DNA of 64,000 bases. Origin: Paenibacillus sp. KS-LC4 (GTDB lineage: Bacteria > Bacillota > Bacilli > Paenibacillales > Paenibacillaceae). The stretch covers positions 2,250,501-2,314,500 of the forward strand of contig NZ_CP145905.1 of the NCBI RefSeq assembly GCF_036894955.1. The letters run 5' to 3'. The notes under the pieces were generated by a model, which saw only the letters and a program-made list of their open reading frames with translations, was not told where the DNA came from and made no database searches. Positions 8,778 through 16,903 of the stretch are shown here, in pieces. The position numbers were made by a program, and so were the translations under genes. How positions within the stretch are numbered: position 1 is the stretch's first letter; each line of letters opens with the position of its first letter.

Positions 8778-9797
8778 CTATTCAATACCTTCGAGATGGA
8801 AAATACCGCAGTTAATGGCGGAAGCCGTCACGCGGGGCTCATATTGCCAACGAATTTCCGCTTTGCGCTGTTCATACTGATCTCGTACGCTTTGCTTCTG
8901 CTCGTCGTCAGCCGCATGCTCAATTAGCGGCTCATAATAAAGCCGAATACGCTCAAGCTCCTCCTCCAGCCGCTCGGTTGCGGCATCTGCCCATTGATAA
9001 TCGTAGCTTTTCAGCTTGCGCTCCAGCGCTTGCTCCATAATAGACAGCGCCTTGTTGAAGGAAAGGCCGTTTTTCGCCAAATGAATATTAGCGGGCAGGC
9101 GCGGCGTGAGTCTAAGGCGCGAAGCCCGATCATGGAATTGCTCAATGCAATGTCCCGTAGCCAGCGAAATTCCGAAGCTGTGTATTTCCTCACGCTTGCG
9201 GTCGCAGGCGAACTCCACGCGCATATTGATGCCGAGCCAAGCTGTGTAAGGCGTAGAGCTATAAGGCGAGGCGGCACCACGCTCCGGCTCTTGAAAAAGA
9301 AAGACGTAGCTGCCCTTTGATTTTGCTGCACCAAACAGCTGATCGAGCTTGCGCGAGCCGAAATACATTTCCTCGCGCGGAATACGCAGTCCCGTCTGAT
9401 TGAGACTGCCGTGTACAAAGCCGAGCGAGCGGCCAAGCGCAGCATCAGCCGCCGCTGCTTGGCTCGTTCCGGCTGACGCTGCACTCCCGGCCGCATTTGC
9501 AGCCGCCGCTGCTCCTGCTCCGGCTGAGCCGGGTAAAGATACGCGCTGCTGCGCGGGCAGCATCCCTGCTTGCCCCGCGTCATACTTTTCACGGTCGGTT
9601 ACAAGCAGATAGGTCATCGTCTCGGGGGCGGCGTTCGTTCGGTCGACAAAGCTCCAGTAGTAGGGACGGTTCGTCAGCTCCCGGTCCGCATCAGGCGACA
9701 GCTTAACCGTGAAATGGCAGGGCGATTTCTCCAAAACCTGGCACTGAGTCGCCTCCAAATAACGCTGCACAAACTTGTGTACCTGCTTCTCATTCAT
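8778..9797 (-). CDS. yqhG: YqhG family protein
   Basis: This 339-residue protein matches the YqhG family of Bacillales in its opening (MNEKQVHKFVQRYLEATQC) and in the segment VKLSPDADRELTNRPYYWSFVDRT. The function of the family is unknown. It is usually encoded directly after the SNF2 helicase yqhH, as here. Residues 95-120 are an Ala/Gly-rich low-complexity insert absent from shorter relatives. The ATG at 9797 overlaps the last codons of yqhH by 8 bases and has GGTGGAG 7 bases upstream, so the two genes are translationally coupled. Confidence 0.88.
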   Translation of the reverse strand: MNEKQVHKFVQRYLEATQCQVLEKSPCHFTVKLSPDADRELTNRPYYWSFVDRTNAAPETMTYLLVTDREKYDAGQAGMLPAQQRVSLPGSAGAGAAAAANAAGSAASAGTSQAAAADAALGRSLGFVHGSLNQTGLRIPREEMYFGSRKLDQLFGAAKSKGSYVFLFQEPERGAASPYSSTPYTAWLGINMRVEFACDRKREEIHSFGISLATGHCIEQFHDRASRLRLTPRLPANIHLAKNGLSFNKALSIMEQALERKLKSYDYQWADAATERLEEELERIRLYYEPLIEHAADDEQKQSVRDQYEQRKAEIRWQYEPRVTASAINCGIFHLEGIE

Positions 9798-11622
9798 GTC
9801 GTATCTCCACCGTCTGCCCAAGGGCTGTCATTTGTGCCACGATTTGCGCACCTGCTTGCAGTTCAGGAGCAAGCTGTACCTCTTCGCGGATTTGCGTAAT
9901 CGAGGAGGCGAGATCGCTGATCTTCTCGCGAAGCTCCGTTTCGCTGCCTCCTGATTCGAGCAGCATGCGGGCAAGCTGCTGCTCCAGCGAGCCATCTTTT
10001 TTCTCAAAGCGCTCCAAAATATGATCCAGCTCGCCAATGACTAGCTCAAACATATTAATTTTCTCATGCAGCAAATGTACAATATGCTCCTCTATCGTGC
10101 CGAGGGTGCATAGATTGTAAATTTTTACGTCCTCGGTTTGTCCAAGACGGTGGACACGGCCAATCCGCTGCTCTACGCGCATCGGGTTCCACGGCAGATC
10201 GAAGTTGATCATATGGTGGCAAAACTGCAAATTGATGCCTTCGCCGCCTGCCTCCGTTGCAATCAATACTTGCGCTCGGCCGCGGAACAGGTCCATCATC
10301 CAATCCTTTTTGCCGCGGTTCATCCCGCCCCGGTAAGGGACGGCGATCATGTCATGGGAGCGGAAATATTGCAGCAAATATTCCTGAGTAGCTCGATATT
10401 CCGTGAAAATAATGACTTTATCGTTCATTTCCTTAACGAGCTCAAGCGCCTTCTCGGCCTTCGTATTGGCCTCGATCTTTTTGATGAACTCGATGAGCTC
10501 CCATATTTTTGCGCGGACGGGCGAATCCTCGGCCGTTTTTTTGAACATATTGACGAGAGTCAGAAAGACGGCATCGCGGCTGCTGCAAACTTCGCGCTGG
10601 AGCGTGACGAGCGACAGCATGCTGCTAAGGTCGGGGCCGCTTTCATCGTAGCGCTCATGCACGAAGGCGGTCACTGCGTCGTAAAGCGCCTGCTCGTCAG
10701 TCGACAGCTGGAGCGGAACATTTTTCACAAAACGTTTCGTAAACGAAATGCCGCCGTCGCCGCGGCGATTGCGAATCATAATGCTGGACAGCGCCGTTTG
10801 GAGCTGCTCCTCATTTTTCGGAAGACGCTTGTCAACGACGAAGTTGGCGGTGAACTCGCTTTGGCGGCCGAGCTGGCCTGGCTTGAGCAGCGTAATCAAA
10901 TTGTAAAGCTCGTCCAAATTGTTTTGCACCGGCGTTGCGGTGAGCAGCAGGCAATATTTTTTGCGCAGCTCGGTGACGAATTGGTAGTTGGTCGTTTTTT
11001 TGTTTTTGAGCTTATGTGCCTCGTCGATGATGACCATATCGTAGTCGGTGCCGAGAATGACGTCGCGATGCGGATCGCGCTTGGCTGTATCTATCGAAGC
11101 GACAACGACGTCGTAATGCCAGGTGTGCGCTTTTTTCTGGGCAACGGCGGAAATACCGAATTTCTGATTCAGCTCGCGCACCCATTGCAGAACGAGCGAG
11201 GCGGGAACGAGAATGAGCGTGCGGCGCACGAGCCCGCGAACGATATATTCCTTCAGCACGAGCCCAGCTTCAATCGTTTTGCCAAGTCCAACCTCATCGG
11301 CGAGAATGGCGCGTCCGCCCATTTCATGCAGCACCTTGCGTGCAGTCGATATTTGATGGGGCATCGGTTCGAGCATCGGCAGACTGCGCAAGCATTGCAG
11401 CTGCTCGAAGCTTTCAATACGTTTGGCTTGCTCCGCTTCCATTGATAGCTGATATAACGTCCAGTCATCCCAAGGTCCATTTTTGGCGATGCGGTTTTGC
11501 AGCTCGTCTAAGGTGGAGCGGTCATATTGCAAATCTACAAGCGGATGAAGCTTACGGGTGACTAGAGCAGCATCTGGAGCGGCGGAAGATCCATATAGCG
11601 GCAGTTTATTATCTAAAGACAA
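9790..11622 (-). CDS. yqhH: SNF2-family DEAD/DEAH helicase-like ATPase (YqhH)
   Basis: This is a SNF2/RapA-type double-stranded DNA translocase of about 610 residues. The Walker A is in ADEVGLGKTIEA near residue 100, the DEAH box is VIIDEAHKLKN near 195, LLLTATPVQN follows as motif III, and motifs V-VI are ATEAGGEGINLQFC and RVEQRIGRVHRLGQ near 470-500. The C terminus is a coiled, Glu-rich tail. Its cellular role is not established. The best ribosome binding site (AAAGGAG, 8 bases) points to TTG 11622; an ATG at 11640 has no properly spaced site. It forms a two-gene operon with yqhG. Confidence 0.88.
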   Translation of the reverse strand: MSLDNKLPLYGSSAAPDAALVTRKLHPLVDLQYDRSTLDELQNRIAKNGPWDDWTLYQLSMEAEQAKRIESFEQLQCLRSLPMLEPMPHQISTARKVLHEMGGRAILADEVGLGKTIEAGLVLKEYIVRGLVRRTLILVPASLVLQWVRELNQKFGISAVAQKKAHTWHYDVVVASIDTAKRDPHRDVILGTDYDMVIIDEAHKLKNKKTTNYQFVTELRKKYCLLLTATPVQNNLDELYNLITLLKPGQLGRQSEFTANFVVDKRLPKNEEQLQTALSSIMIRNRRGDGGISFTKRFVKNVPLQLSTDEQALYDAVTAFVHERYDESGPDLSSMLSLVTLQREVCSSRDAVFLTLVNMFKKTAEDSPVRAKIWELIEFIKKIEANTKAEKALELVKEMNDKVIIFTEYRATQEYLLQYFRSHDMIAVPYRGGMNRGKKDWMMDLFRGRAQVLIATEAGGEGINLQFCHHMINFDLPWNPMRVEQRIGRVHRLGQTEDVKIYNLCTLGTIEEHIVHLLHEKINMFELVIGELDHILERFEKKDGSLEQQLARMLLESGGSETELREKISDLASSITQIREEVQLAPELQAGAQIVAQMTALGQTVEIRHE

Positions 11623-11833
11623 GGGAGCAGCTCCTTTCATCCTTACATCAATTGAGCCAAACAATCATCGTCCAATCGAGCAAAACGAGTGAATTGAAAT
11701 CTTTGTTTCTAGTATGACCCTTTCATCGCCTATTCATAAGAAAGGGCTAAAAAAAGCGTAAGGACTAGCAACGGAAAGCGTTGGCTTTGGCAGGCGGGGA
11801 AATTGGGCGTTTTTGGCTGGAAATGCGAAGCGA

Positions 11834-11882
11834 ACACAATATGTGGTATGATATAATGAATTTTAGACACAATATATTGGGA
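11834..11882 (+). promoter_or_regulatory. Tandem NrdR boxes flanking a -10 element upstream of nrdJ
   Basis: Two copies of the NrdR box (consensus acaCwAtATaTwGtgt) are visible: ACACAATATGTGGTAT at 11834-11849 (13 of 16) and ACACAATATATTGGGA at 11867-11882 (14 of 16). Their starts are 33 bp apart, about three helical turns, the usual tandem arrangement. A -10 element TATAAT at 11852-11857 lies between them. NrdR is the ATP/dATP-sensing repressor of ribonucleotide reductase genes, so this would shut off nrdJ when deoxynucleotides are plentiful. Confidence 0.8.
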
Positions 11883-11951
11883 TTAGCGACGGGAAAGGGA
11901 CTAGTTAGCGGGTAATAGATGGGTTTAAGTTGAGGAGAGGTGGGGCTACTT

Positions 11952-14900
11952 ATGGAGAACAGTCCAGGCTTATATGACAGCTTGAATGGAAATAGGAAAA
12001 GCAGCAGCAGGCTGGAGGGGCTCAGCGAGAAAATTTTTCTCGATCGTTATGCTTGGAAAAATGCGGATTCCAGCGGCGCTAAGCGTGGAGACCTTGTGCT
12101 TGTGCTGACTAAGGATGATCCTAAGTTTCCTACGAAGGAAGTAGGAGAGATTGTGGCTCGTGAAGGTGAGCAGGTGGAGGTGCAGCTACGAAACGGCGGG
12201 CGTGTAACGACTACGGTTGAGAAGCTGACGCTGACCATCGAGCAGACGCCGGAGGAAATGTGGAATCGCTTGGCGAAGGCGGTTGCCGGAGTCGAGGGCA
12301 GCGAGCAGAAGCGTACGGAATGGACCGAGCGCTTTCGTTATATTTTGGACGACTGGAAGCTGGTGCCGGGCGGCAGAATTGCAGCAGGGGCTGGTGCCAG
12401 CGAGGAGCTTACGCTATTTAATTGTTATGTGCTGCCTTCTCCGGCAGATAGCCGCGGCGGCATTATGCAGACGTTGTCGGAAATGACGGAAATTATGGCA
12501 CGCGGGGGCGGGGTAGGTATTAATCTGTCGTCGCTGCGACCGCGCCGCGCTATTGTGGCAGGGGTAAATGGCGCATCGAGCGGGGCGGTGTCATGGGGCG
12601 GGCTGTTTAGCTATACGACGGGATTAATTGAGCAGGGCGGCAGCCGCCGCGGCGCCTTGATGCTTATGATCAACGACTGGCATCCCGATGTGCTGGATTT
12701 CATTACGGTCAAGCAGACGATGGGCGAGGTAACGAATGCCAATTTATCGGTATGCGTGAGCAATGCTTTTATGAAAGCGGTGAAGGAGGATTTAGAGTGG
12801 GAGCTCGTCTTCCCCGATACGAAGGATGCACAGTACAACGAGCTTTGGACAGGAGATTTGGATGCTTGGCGGGCACTCGGCAAAAAGGTGATTTTGTACA
12901 AAACAGTCCGCGCCCGTGAAATCTGGCACATAATTATTGAATCAGCGTGGAAATCGGCAGAGCCCGGCGTCGTTTTTATGGAGTATTATAATCAGATGTC
13001 GAATAGCTGGTATTTTAATCCTATTATTAGTACGAATCCATGCTTCCATCCGGGCACAAAAATTTCTACGGAATACGGGCTGATGGCGATTGAGCAATTG
13101 TATAAAAAAACAGCGGGAAATAGCTTTCTTGTCGGCACCGATGCGCGTTTGGTCGAACAAGCAAAAGTTGTCGGTAGCCGTTCTTATGAGGTTCCCGGTG
13201 TGAAGATGCGGCAAGCAAGGGTGTTTCCTACAGGAGAGAAAGCGACGGTCGTCGTATCCTTGCAAAATGGAATGGATATAAGCGTCACGAAAGACCATCG
13301 CTTATATACGAACGTGGGCTGGAAGGAAGCGCAGCACCTCACCCAAGAGGATTACGTTTATGTCCAATCCGGTAAAGGTCATTTTGCAGCGAAAGATGAG
13401 CTGGGCGAGCATTGGGGATTGTTTCTAGGTTGGTTAACGGGCGACGGATGGATATCTAGAAGCGGGGATATCGGCATGGTTTTTGGTGGCGGGGATGAAG
13501 AGGCAGTAAGTCTGCTAGTCGAGGCTGGTGAGAGGATTACTGGTGTTAAGGCGAAGGTGTATGATCGAACAAATGGGACAAAACAGGTATATTGGTGGCA
13601 TAAAGAGCTGCTGGAAAAACTGTATGAGCTGGGCGTTAAAGCTGTCAAGGCTCCAGAGAAGGAAGTGCCTGAGGCAGTATTCACATCGTCAGAAGCTACC
13701 GTAACGGCATTTCTGCAAGGGCTTTTTAGTGCAGATGGAACGGTTTATGAACGGGATGAAATGCGGCGCACGGTTCGGCTAACGTCTGCTTCACGAAAGC
13801 TGCTACAGGGTGTTCAGCTTTTGCTGCTCAATTACGGTATTCACAGTTCGATCTATGCTCGCCCCAAAAAAGCGCAAACGCAGTTCCAATACACGACAAA
13901 AGCTGGCGAGCACCGTACGTATGAAAGCAGCGGCTTTTATGAGCTCATCATGACCGGGAACAATATTGTTGCCTTTAAAGAACAGATTGGATTTCGTTAT
14001 GTCACTAGAAAACAAGAGGCGCTAGAGCGAATTGCTCGGCGATCACGTAAAACGGAAAAGTTTCTGTCTAAGGTCACTTCGGTAAAGGCGGGAGAAACCG
14101 TCACCGTTTACGATATTACGGAGCCTATTACCCATTCTCTTCTAGCTGGCGGAATGGTTGCACACAACTGTGGTGAACAGGGCCTGCCGGGCTGGGGCGT
14201 CTGCAATCTTTCAGCGGTCAATCTATCGCGTTTCTATAATGAGCAGCAGCATGATGTGGACTGGGAGGAGCTGGCGAAGGTGACGCGGTGGTCGGTGCGT
14301 TTTCTCGATAACGTCATTGACACCACACCTTATCATTTTCCTGAAAATGAAGCGAACCAGAAGCGCGAGCGCCGCGTCGGGCTCGGCACGATGGGGCTTG
14401 CGGAGCTGCTGATTAAGCTGCAAATCCGTTACGGCAGCGCGGAATCGCTAGATTTTCTAAATAAGCTGTATGGGTTTATGGCTCGCGAGGCTTATCTTGC
14501 TTCGACAGAAATTGCAGCGGAGAAAGGCGCTTTTCCTGCATTCGAGGCGGATAAATTTTTGCAAAGCGGGTTTATGCGTAGCTTGACGTCGCATTATCCC
14601 GAGGTTGGGGCTGCGGTAGAGCAGCATGGCATTCGCAACGTCACGGTGCTGACGCAGGCACCGACGGGAAGCACCGGAACGATGGTCGGTACCTCGACGG
14701 GCATTGAGCCGTATTTTGCTTTTGAGTATTTCCGCCAAAGCAGACTTGGGTATGATAAGCAGCTTGTCCCAATTGCCCAGCAGTGGAAGGACGCGCATCC
14801 TGACGAGGAGCTGCCGGATTATTTTGTAGCTGCGATGGATTTGTCTGCAAAGGATCATATCCGGGTTCAGGCAGCGATTCAGCGCTGGGTGGACAGCTCG

Positions 14901-15872
14901 ATTTCGAAGACGGCGAATTGCCCGAATGATTTTACGGTGGAGGAGACGAAGGAGCTTTACGAATTGGCGTTCGATCTAGGCTGCAAGGGCGTCACCATTT
15001 ACCGCGACGGCAGCAGGGATGTGCAGGTGCTGTCTACGACGGAGGAGAAGGAGAAAAAACAAGAGAAGGAAGTGGAGCTACAGCCGTCATCAGAAGCGGA
15101 TAGCGAGGATAAAGAAGCCCGACAGGATGATTATCGTGCCAATGCTATTATTGAGGAAGTAGCCTCTCAAGTAGCTTCAAGTGCGGTGAGTATACGGGAT
15201 GCAGCAGGCGCAGCAACTGCAACAGCTTCAGCAACAGCCTCAACAACAGCTTCAACAGCTGTGAGTAAGAAAACGCTGGACAAAGCGTACAAAAATCGCC
15301 CACAGGTGCTGCGCGGCGCCACCTACAAGGTGAATACGCCGTTCGGCATGGCGTACATTACGATCAATGATTTGTCCGGCTCGCCGGGCGAAATTTTTCT
15401 GAATGTCGGCAAGGCAGGCTCTGATGTATTCGCCATGGCGGAAGCGCTTGGACGCGTCTGCTCGCTATTTCTTCGTTATGGCGATCATGGTCATAAGGTG
15501 GAGCTGTTAATTAAGCATTTGAAAGGAATCGGCGGTACAGGTGCGATTGGGTTTGGCGCAAATCGTGTGGAATCAATCGCGGATGCCGTGGCGAAGGCGT
15601 TGGAGCAGCATATAGCGCCTGCTGATTTGCAGCAGCCGGATGTGGAGCAGCGAGAGGAAAGCGGTGGAGCAGCTGAAGCTAATATGGATTTAAAGGTAGG
15701 TTCAGCCGCAACAGCAGCATCCCTATCAGCAACGAAAATGAAGCCAGATTCAGTAACAAGCCGCAGCAGCGCAAGCTCGCTCGACCTTTGTCCTTCCTGC
15801 GGCTCCGCGTCACTTATCAATGTGGAAGGCTGCAAGCAGTGCAGCAATTGCGGATATAGCCGATGTAATTAA
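11952..15872 (+). CDS. nrdJ: Adenosylcobalamin-dependent (class II) ribonucleotide reductase with an intein
   Basis: NrdJ reduces ribonucleotides to deoxyribonucleotides using coenzyme B12. The 1306-residue precursor holds a 376-residue intein (residues 364-739); the spliced enzyme would have 930. The RNR core shows NCYVLPSPADS (first redox Cys), RGGGVGINLSSLRPR, the rejoined STNP-CGEQGLPGWGVCNLS active-site loop, and QAPTGSTGTMVGTSTGIEP. After a low-complexity acidic and Ala/Ser/Thr linker (about 1035-1110), a TSCPD-like domain follows, then a zinc-ribbon-like end with CPSC, CKQCSNC and a final YSRCN that probably carries the regenerating cysteines. I chose ATG 11952, with AGGTGGGG 6 bases upstream; a GTG at 11940 would overlap that site. 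Tandem NrdR boxes precede it. Confidence 0.93.
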   Translation: MENSPGLYDSLNGNRKSSSRLEGLSEKIFLDRYAWKNADSSGAKRGDLVLVLTKDDPKFPTKEVGEIVAREGEQVEVQLRNGGRVTTTVEKLTLTIEQTPEEMWNRLAKAVAGVEGSEQKRTEWTERFRYILDDWKLVPGGRIAAGAGASEELTLFNCYVLPSPADSRGGIMQTLSEMTEIMARGGGVGINLSSLRPRRAIVAGVNGASSGAVSWGGLFSYTTGLIEQGGSRRGALMLMINDWHPDVLDFITVKQTMGEVTNANLSVCVSNAFMKAVKEDLEWELVFPDTKDAQYNELWTGDLDAWRALGKKVILYKTVRAREIWHIIIESAWKSAEPGVVFMEYYNQMSNSWYFNPIISTNPCFHPGTKISTEYGLMAIEQLYKKTAGNSFLVGTDARLVEQAKVVGSRSYEVPGVKMRQARVFPTGEKATVVVSLQNGMDISVTKDHRLYTNVGWKEAQHLTQEDYVYVQSGKGHFAAKDELGEHWGLFLGWLTGDGWISRSGDIGMVFGGGDEEAVSLLVEAGERITGVKAKVYDRTNGTKQVYWWHKELLEKLYELGVKAVKAPEKEVPEAVFTSSEATVTAFLQGLFSADGTVYERDEMRRTVRLTSASRKLLQGVQLLLLNYGIHSSIYARPKKAQTQFQYTTKAGEHRTYESSGFYELIMTGNNIVAFKEQIGFRYVTRKQEALERIARRSRKTEKFLSKVTSVKAGETVTVYDITEPITHSLLAGGMVAHNCGEQGLPGWGVCNLSAVNLSRFYNEQQHDVDWEELAKVTRWSVRFLDNVIDTTPYHFPENEANQKRERRVGLGTMGLAELLIKLQIRYGSAESLDFLNKLYGFMAREAYLASTEIAAEKGAFPAFEADKFLQSGFMRSLTSHYPEVGAAVEQHGIRNVTVLTQAPTGSTGTMVGTSTGIEPYFAFEYFRQSRLGYDKQLVPIAQQWKDAHPDEELPDYFVAAMDLSAKDHIRVQAAIQRWVDSSISKTANCPNDFTVEETKELYELAFDLGCKGVTIYRDGSRDVQVLSTTEEKEKKQEKEVELQPSSEADSEDKEARQDDYRANAIIEEVASQVASSAVSIRDAAGAATATASATASTTASTAVSKKTLDKAYKNRPQVLRGATYKVNTPFGMAYITINDLSGSPGEIFLNVGKAGSDVFAMAEALGRVCSLFLRYGDHGHKVELLIKHLKGIGGTGAIGFGANRVESIADAVAKALEQHIAPADLQQPDVEQREESGGAAEANMDLKVGSAATAASLSATKMKPDSVTSRSSASSLDLCPSCGSASLINVEGCKQCSNCGYSRCN
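13041..14168 (+). mobile_element. Intein with LAGLIDADG-type (DOD) homing endonuclease domain in NrdJ
   Basis: The insert begins with Cys (CFHPGTKISTEYGLMAIEQL, block A) directly after the extein STNP. It ends AGGMVAHN (block G), followed by the extein Cys of CGEQ. Block B is in NGMDISVTKDHRLYTNVGW. Two endonuclease motifs, FLGWLTGDGWIS and FLQGLFSADGTVY, keep their acidic residues, so the endonuclease could be active. Splicing would use Cys1, the block B His, the terminal His-Asn and the +1 Cys, all present. It sits exactly at the invariant NPCGEQ active-site loop, a known RNR intein site. Confidence 0.95.
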
Positions 15873-15981
15873 AAATTTCTTATAAGAAACGTTTTGGAGT
15901 TTTTGTGTGATGGATCATGAAAGCTGCAAATATGGTTTTAAGTGCTGACAAAAATGGCTCATTAAAGATGAAAAACCAAAC

Positions 15982-16050
15982 AAATATACATTTGCATGAA
16001 TATTTATGAACTTTCCGGTGAGTATTCATGAATTCGTATATTTATACTGT
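15982..16050. promoter_or_regulatory. Inverted ARG-box-like palindromes after nrdJ, function unknown
   Basis: AAATATACATTTGC, CATGAATATTTATGAA and, in inverted orientation, AGTATTCATGAATTCGTATA form an imperfect inverted repeat of about 23 bp per arm. The TGAAT-N-ATTCA-like units resemble ArgR/AhrC operators, but no arginine gene is adjacent. A related motif (AAATATACATTCGC then TGAATATTCATGAAT) occurs at 53234-53275, at the other end of the accessory island. Confidence 0.35.
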
Positions 16051-16139
16051 GAAATTCCGTAAATAATTAGAATTACAACCAAATTCGCTAGACAAACTTT
16101 TCTTTTAATACCTTAATTACTATGTTTGAACTGGTAGAG

Positions 16140-16389
16140 GCAAAGACCTCTCATCTCAAGCGAAACTATGAATTGAAACTACCGTGGGAATGCCGGCAAA
16201 TATGAAGCGGGAGGTTGCTATGAAGCTAGTTTTAGGAGTGGATGTAGCGAAAGGTTTAAGCGTCGTACAAGCGTTTTGAAAATGGAATGAGCTTTTATCT
16301 CGCACGGAGAAGGTGGAAGTGAGCGTTTGAGCAAGCTTCTGACTGAGTTAAAAGCGTACACCTCGCAATATAAGGATGAATTGCTGTAA
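16140..16389 (+). pseudogene. Remnant of an IS110-family element (transposase N terminus only)
   Basis: From ATG 16219 the frame reads MKLVLGVDVAKGLSVVQAF then stops; GVDVAKG.SVVQAF is the hallmark opening of IS110-family DEDD transposases. A second frame picks up with SHGEGGSERLSKLLTELKAY and stops at 16389. The rest of the roughly 400-residue transposase is gone. The upstream stretch 16140-16210 holds hairpin AGAGG-CAAAGA-CCTCT and may be what is left of the noncoding left end, which in IS110 elements encodes the bridge RNA. The element is dead. Confidence 0.7.
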
Positions 16390-16903
16390 TTGCTCAAAAC
16401 CATTAAGTTGACAGAAGCGGGCTTGAAGAACTTGCAGAGGCTGATGTTTCATGATGGGTTTACAGCAGAAAAGAAAATGGCTTCCGACGAAGAAGTTAAT
16501 GCAGGTTTGCAAGGTGGGATAAAGAGGGGCTTACAAACGGAAGAATTGCATATAAATTTATCAACTTTAAACTTGATCTAGATATTGGACACATTATAGA
16601 ACGGAAGTAGAAGTGCGTTTGAATAGAAAAGTAATACAGTCGAGAGAGAACCGTCAGATAATAAACTTACGGTTCTTTCTAATATGATAAAAAGCGCTCT
16701 TCCCTCAGATGTTTTCGCCATACAACCATCTCCCGCTTTTCCAATATAATTTTTTTGATGTGATTAATTCAAGACTGCTAATAATTTTATTTGAGTTTTC
16801 TTCTGATAGAAGAGCTGGAAAATATGGAGGAAATGACCGGGGCGTGTCGAATTTTAGAAAAGTAGGTCTATTGACTCAAGTTTACTAGTTAGGTGTGATT
16901 TTT
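16390..16903. other. Intergenic stretch before the Druantia operon
   Basis: No gene I can support lies here. An open frame of 63 codons from 16390 has no ribosome binding site or recognisable sequence and probably derives from decayed mobile DNA. A hairpin AGAACCGT/ACGGTTCT at 16647-16676 followed by TTCT may be a weak terminator that insulates the operon starting at 16904. Confidence 0.4.

Noticed and set aside
9011..9592. Overlapping open frames inside yqhG
   Set aside because: They are shadows of a GC-rich gene, with Arg/Ala/Ser-rich translations and no start signals.
10138..11445. Long open frame of 435 codons opposite yqhH
   Set aside because: It is antisense to a clear SNF2 helicase in GC-rich DNA, lacks a ribosome binding site and encodes no recognisable domain.
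16390..16581. 63-codon open frame after the IS110 relic as a gene
   Set aside because: No ribosome binding site, no recognisable sequence, and it abuts decayed mobile DNA.
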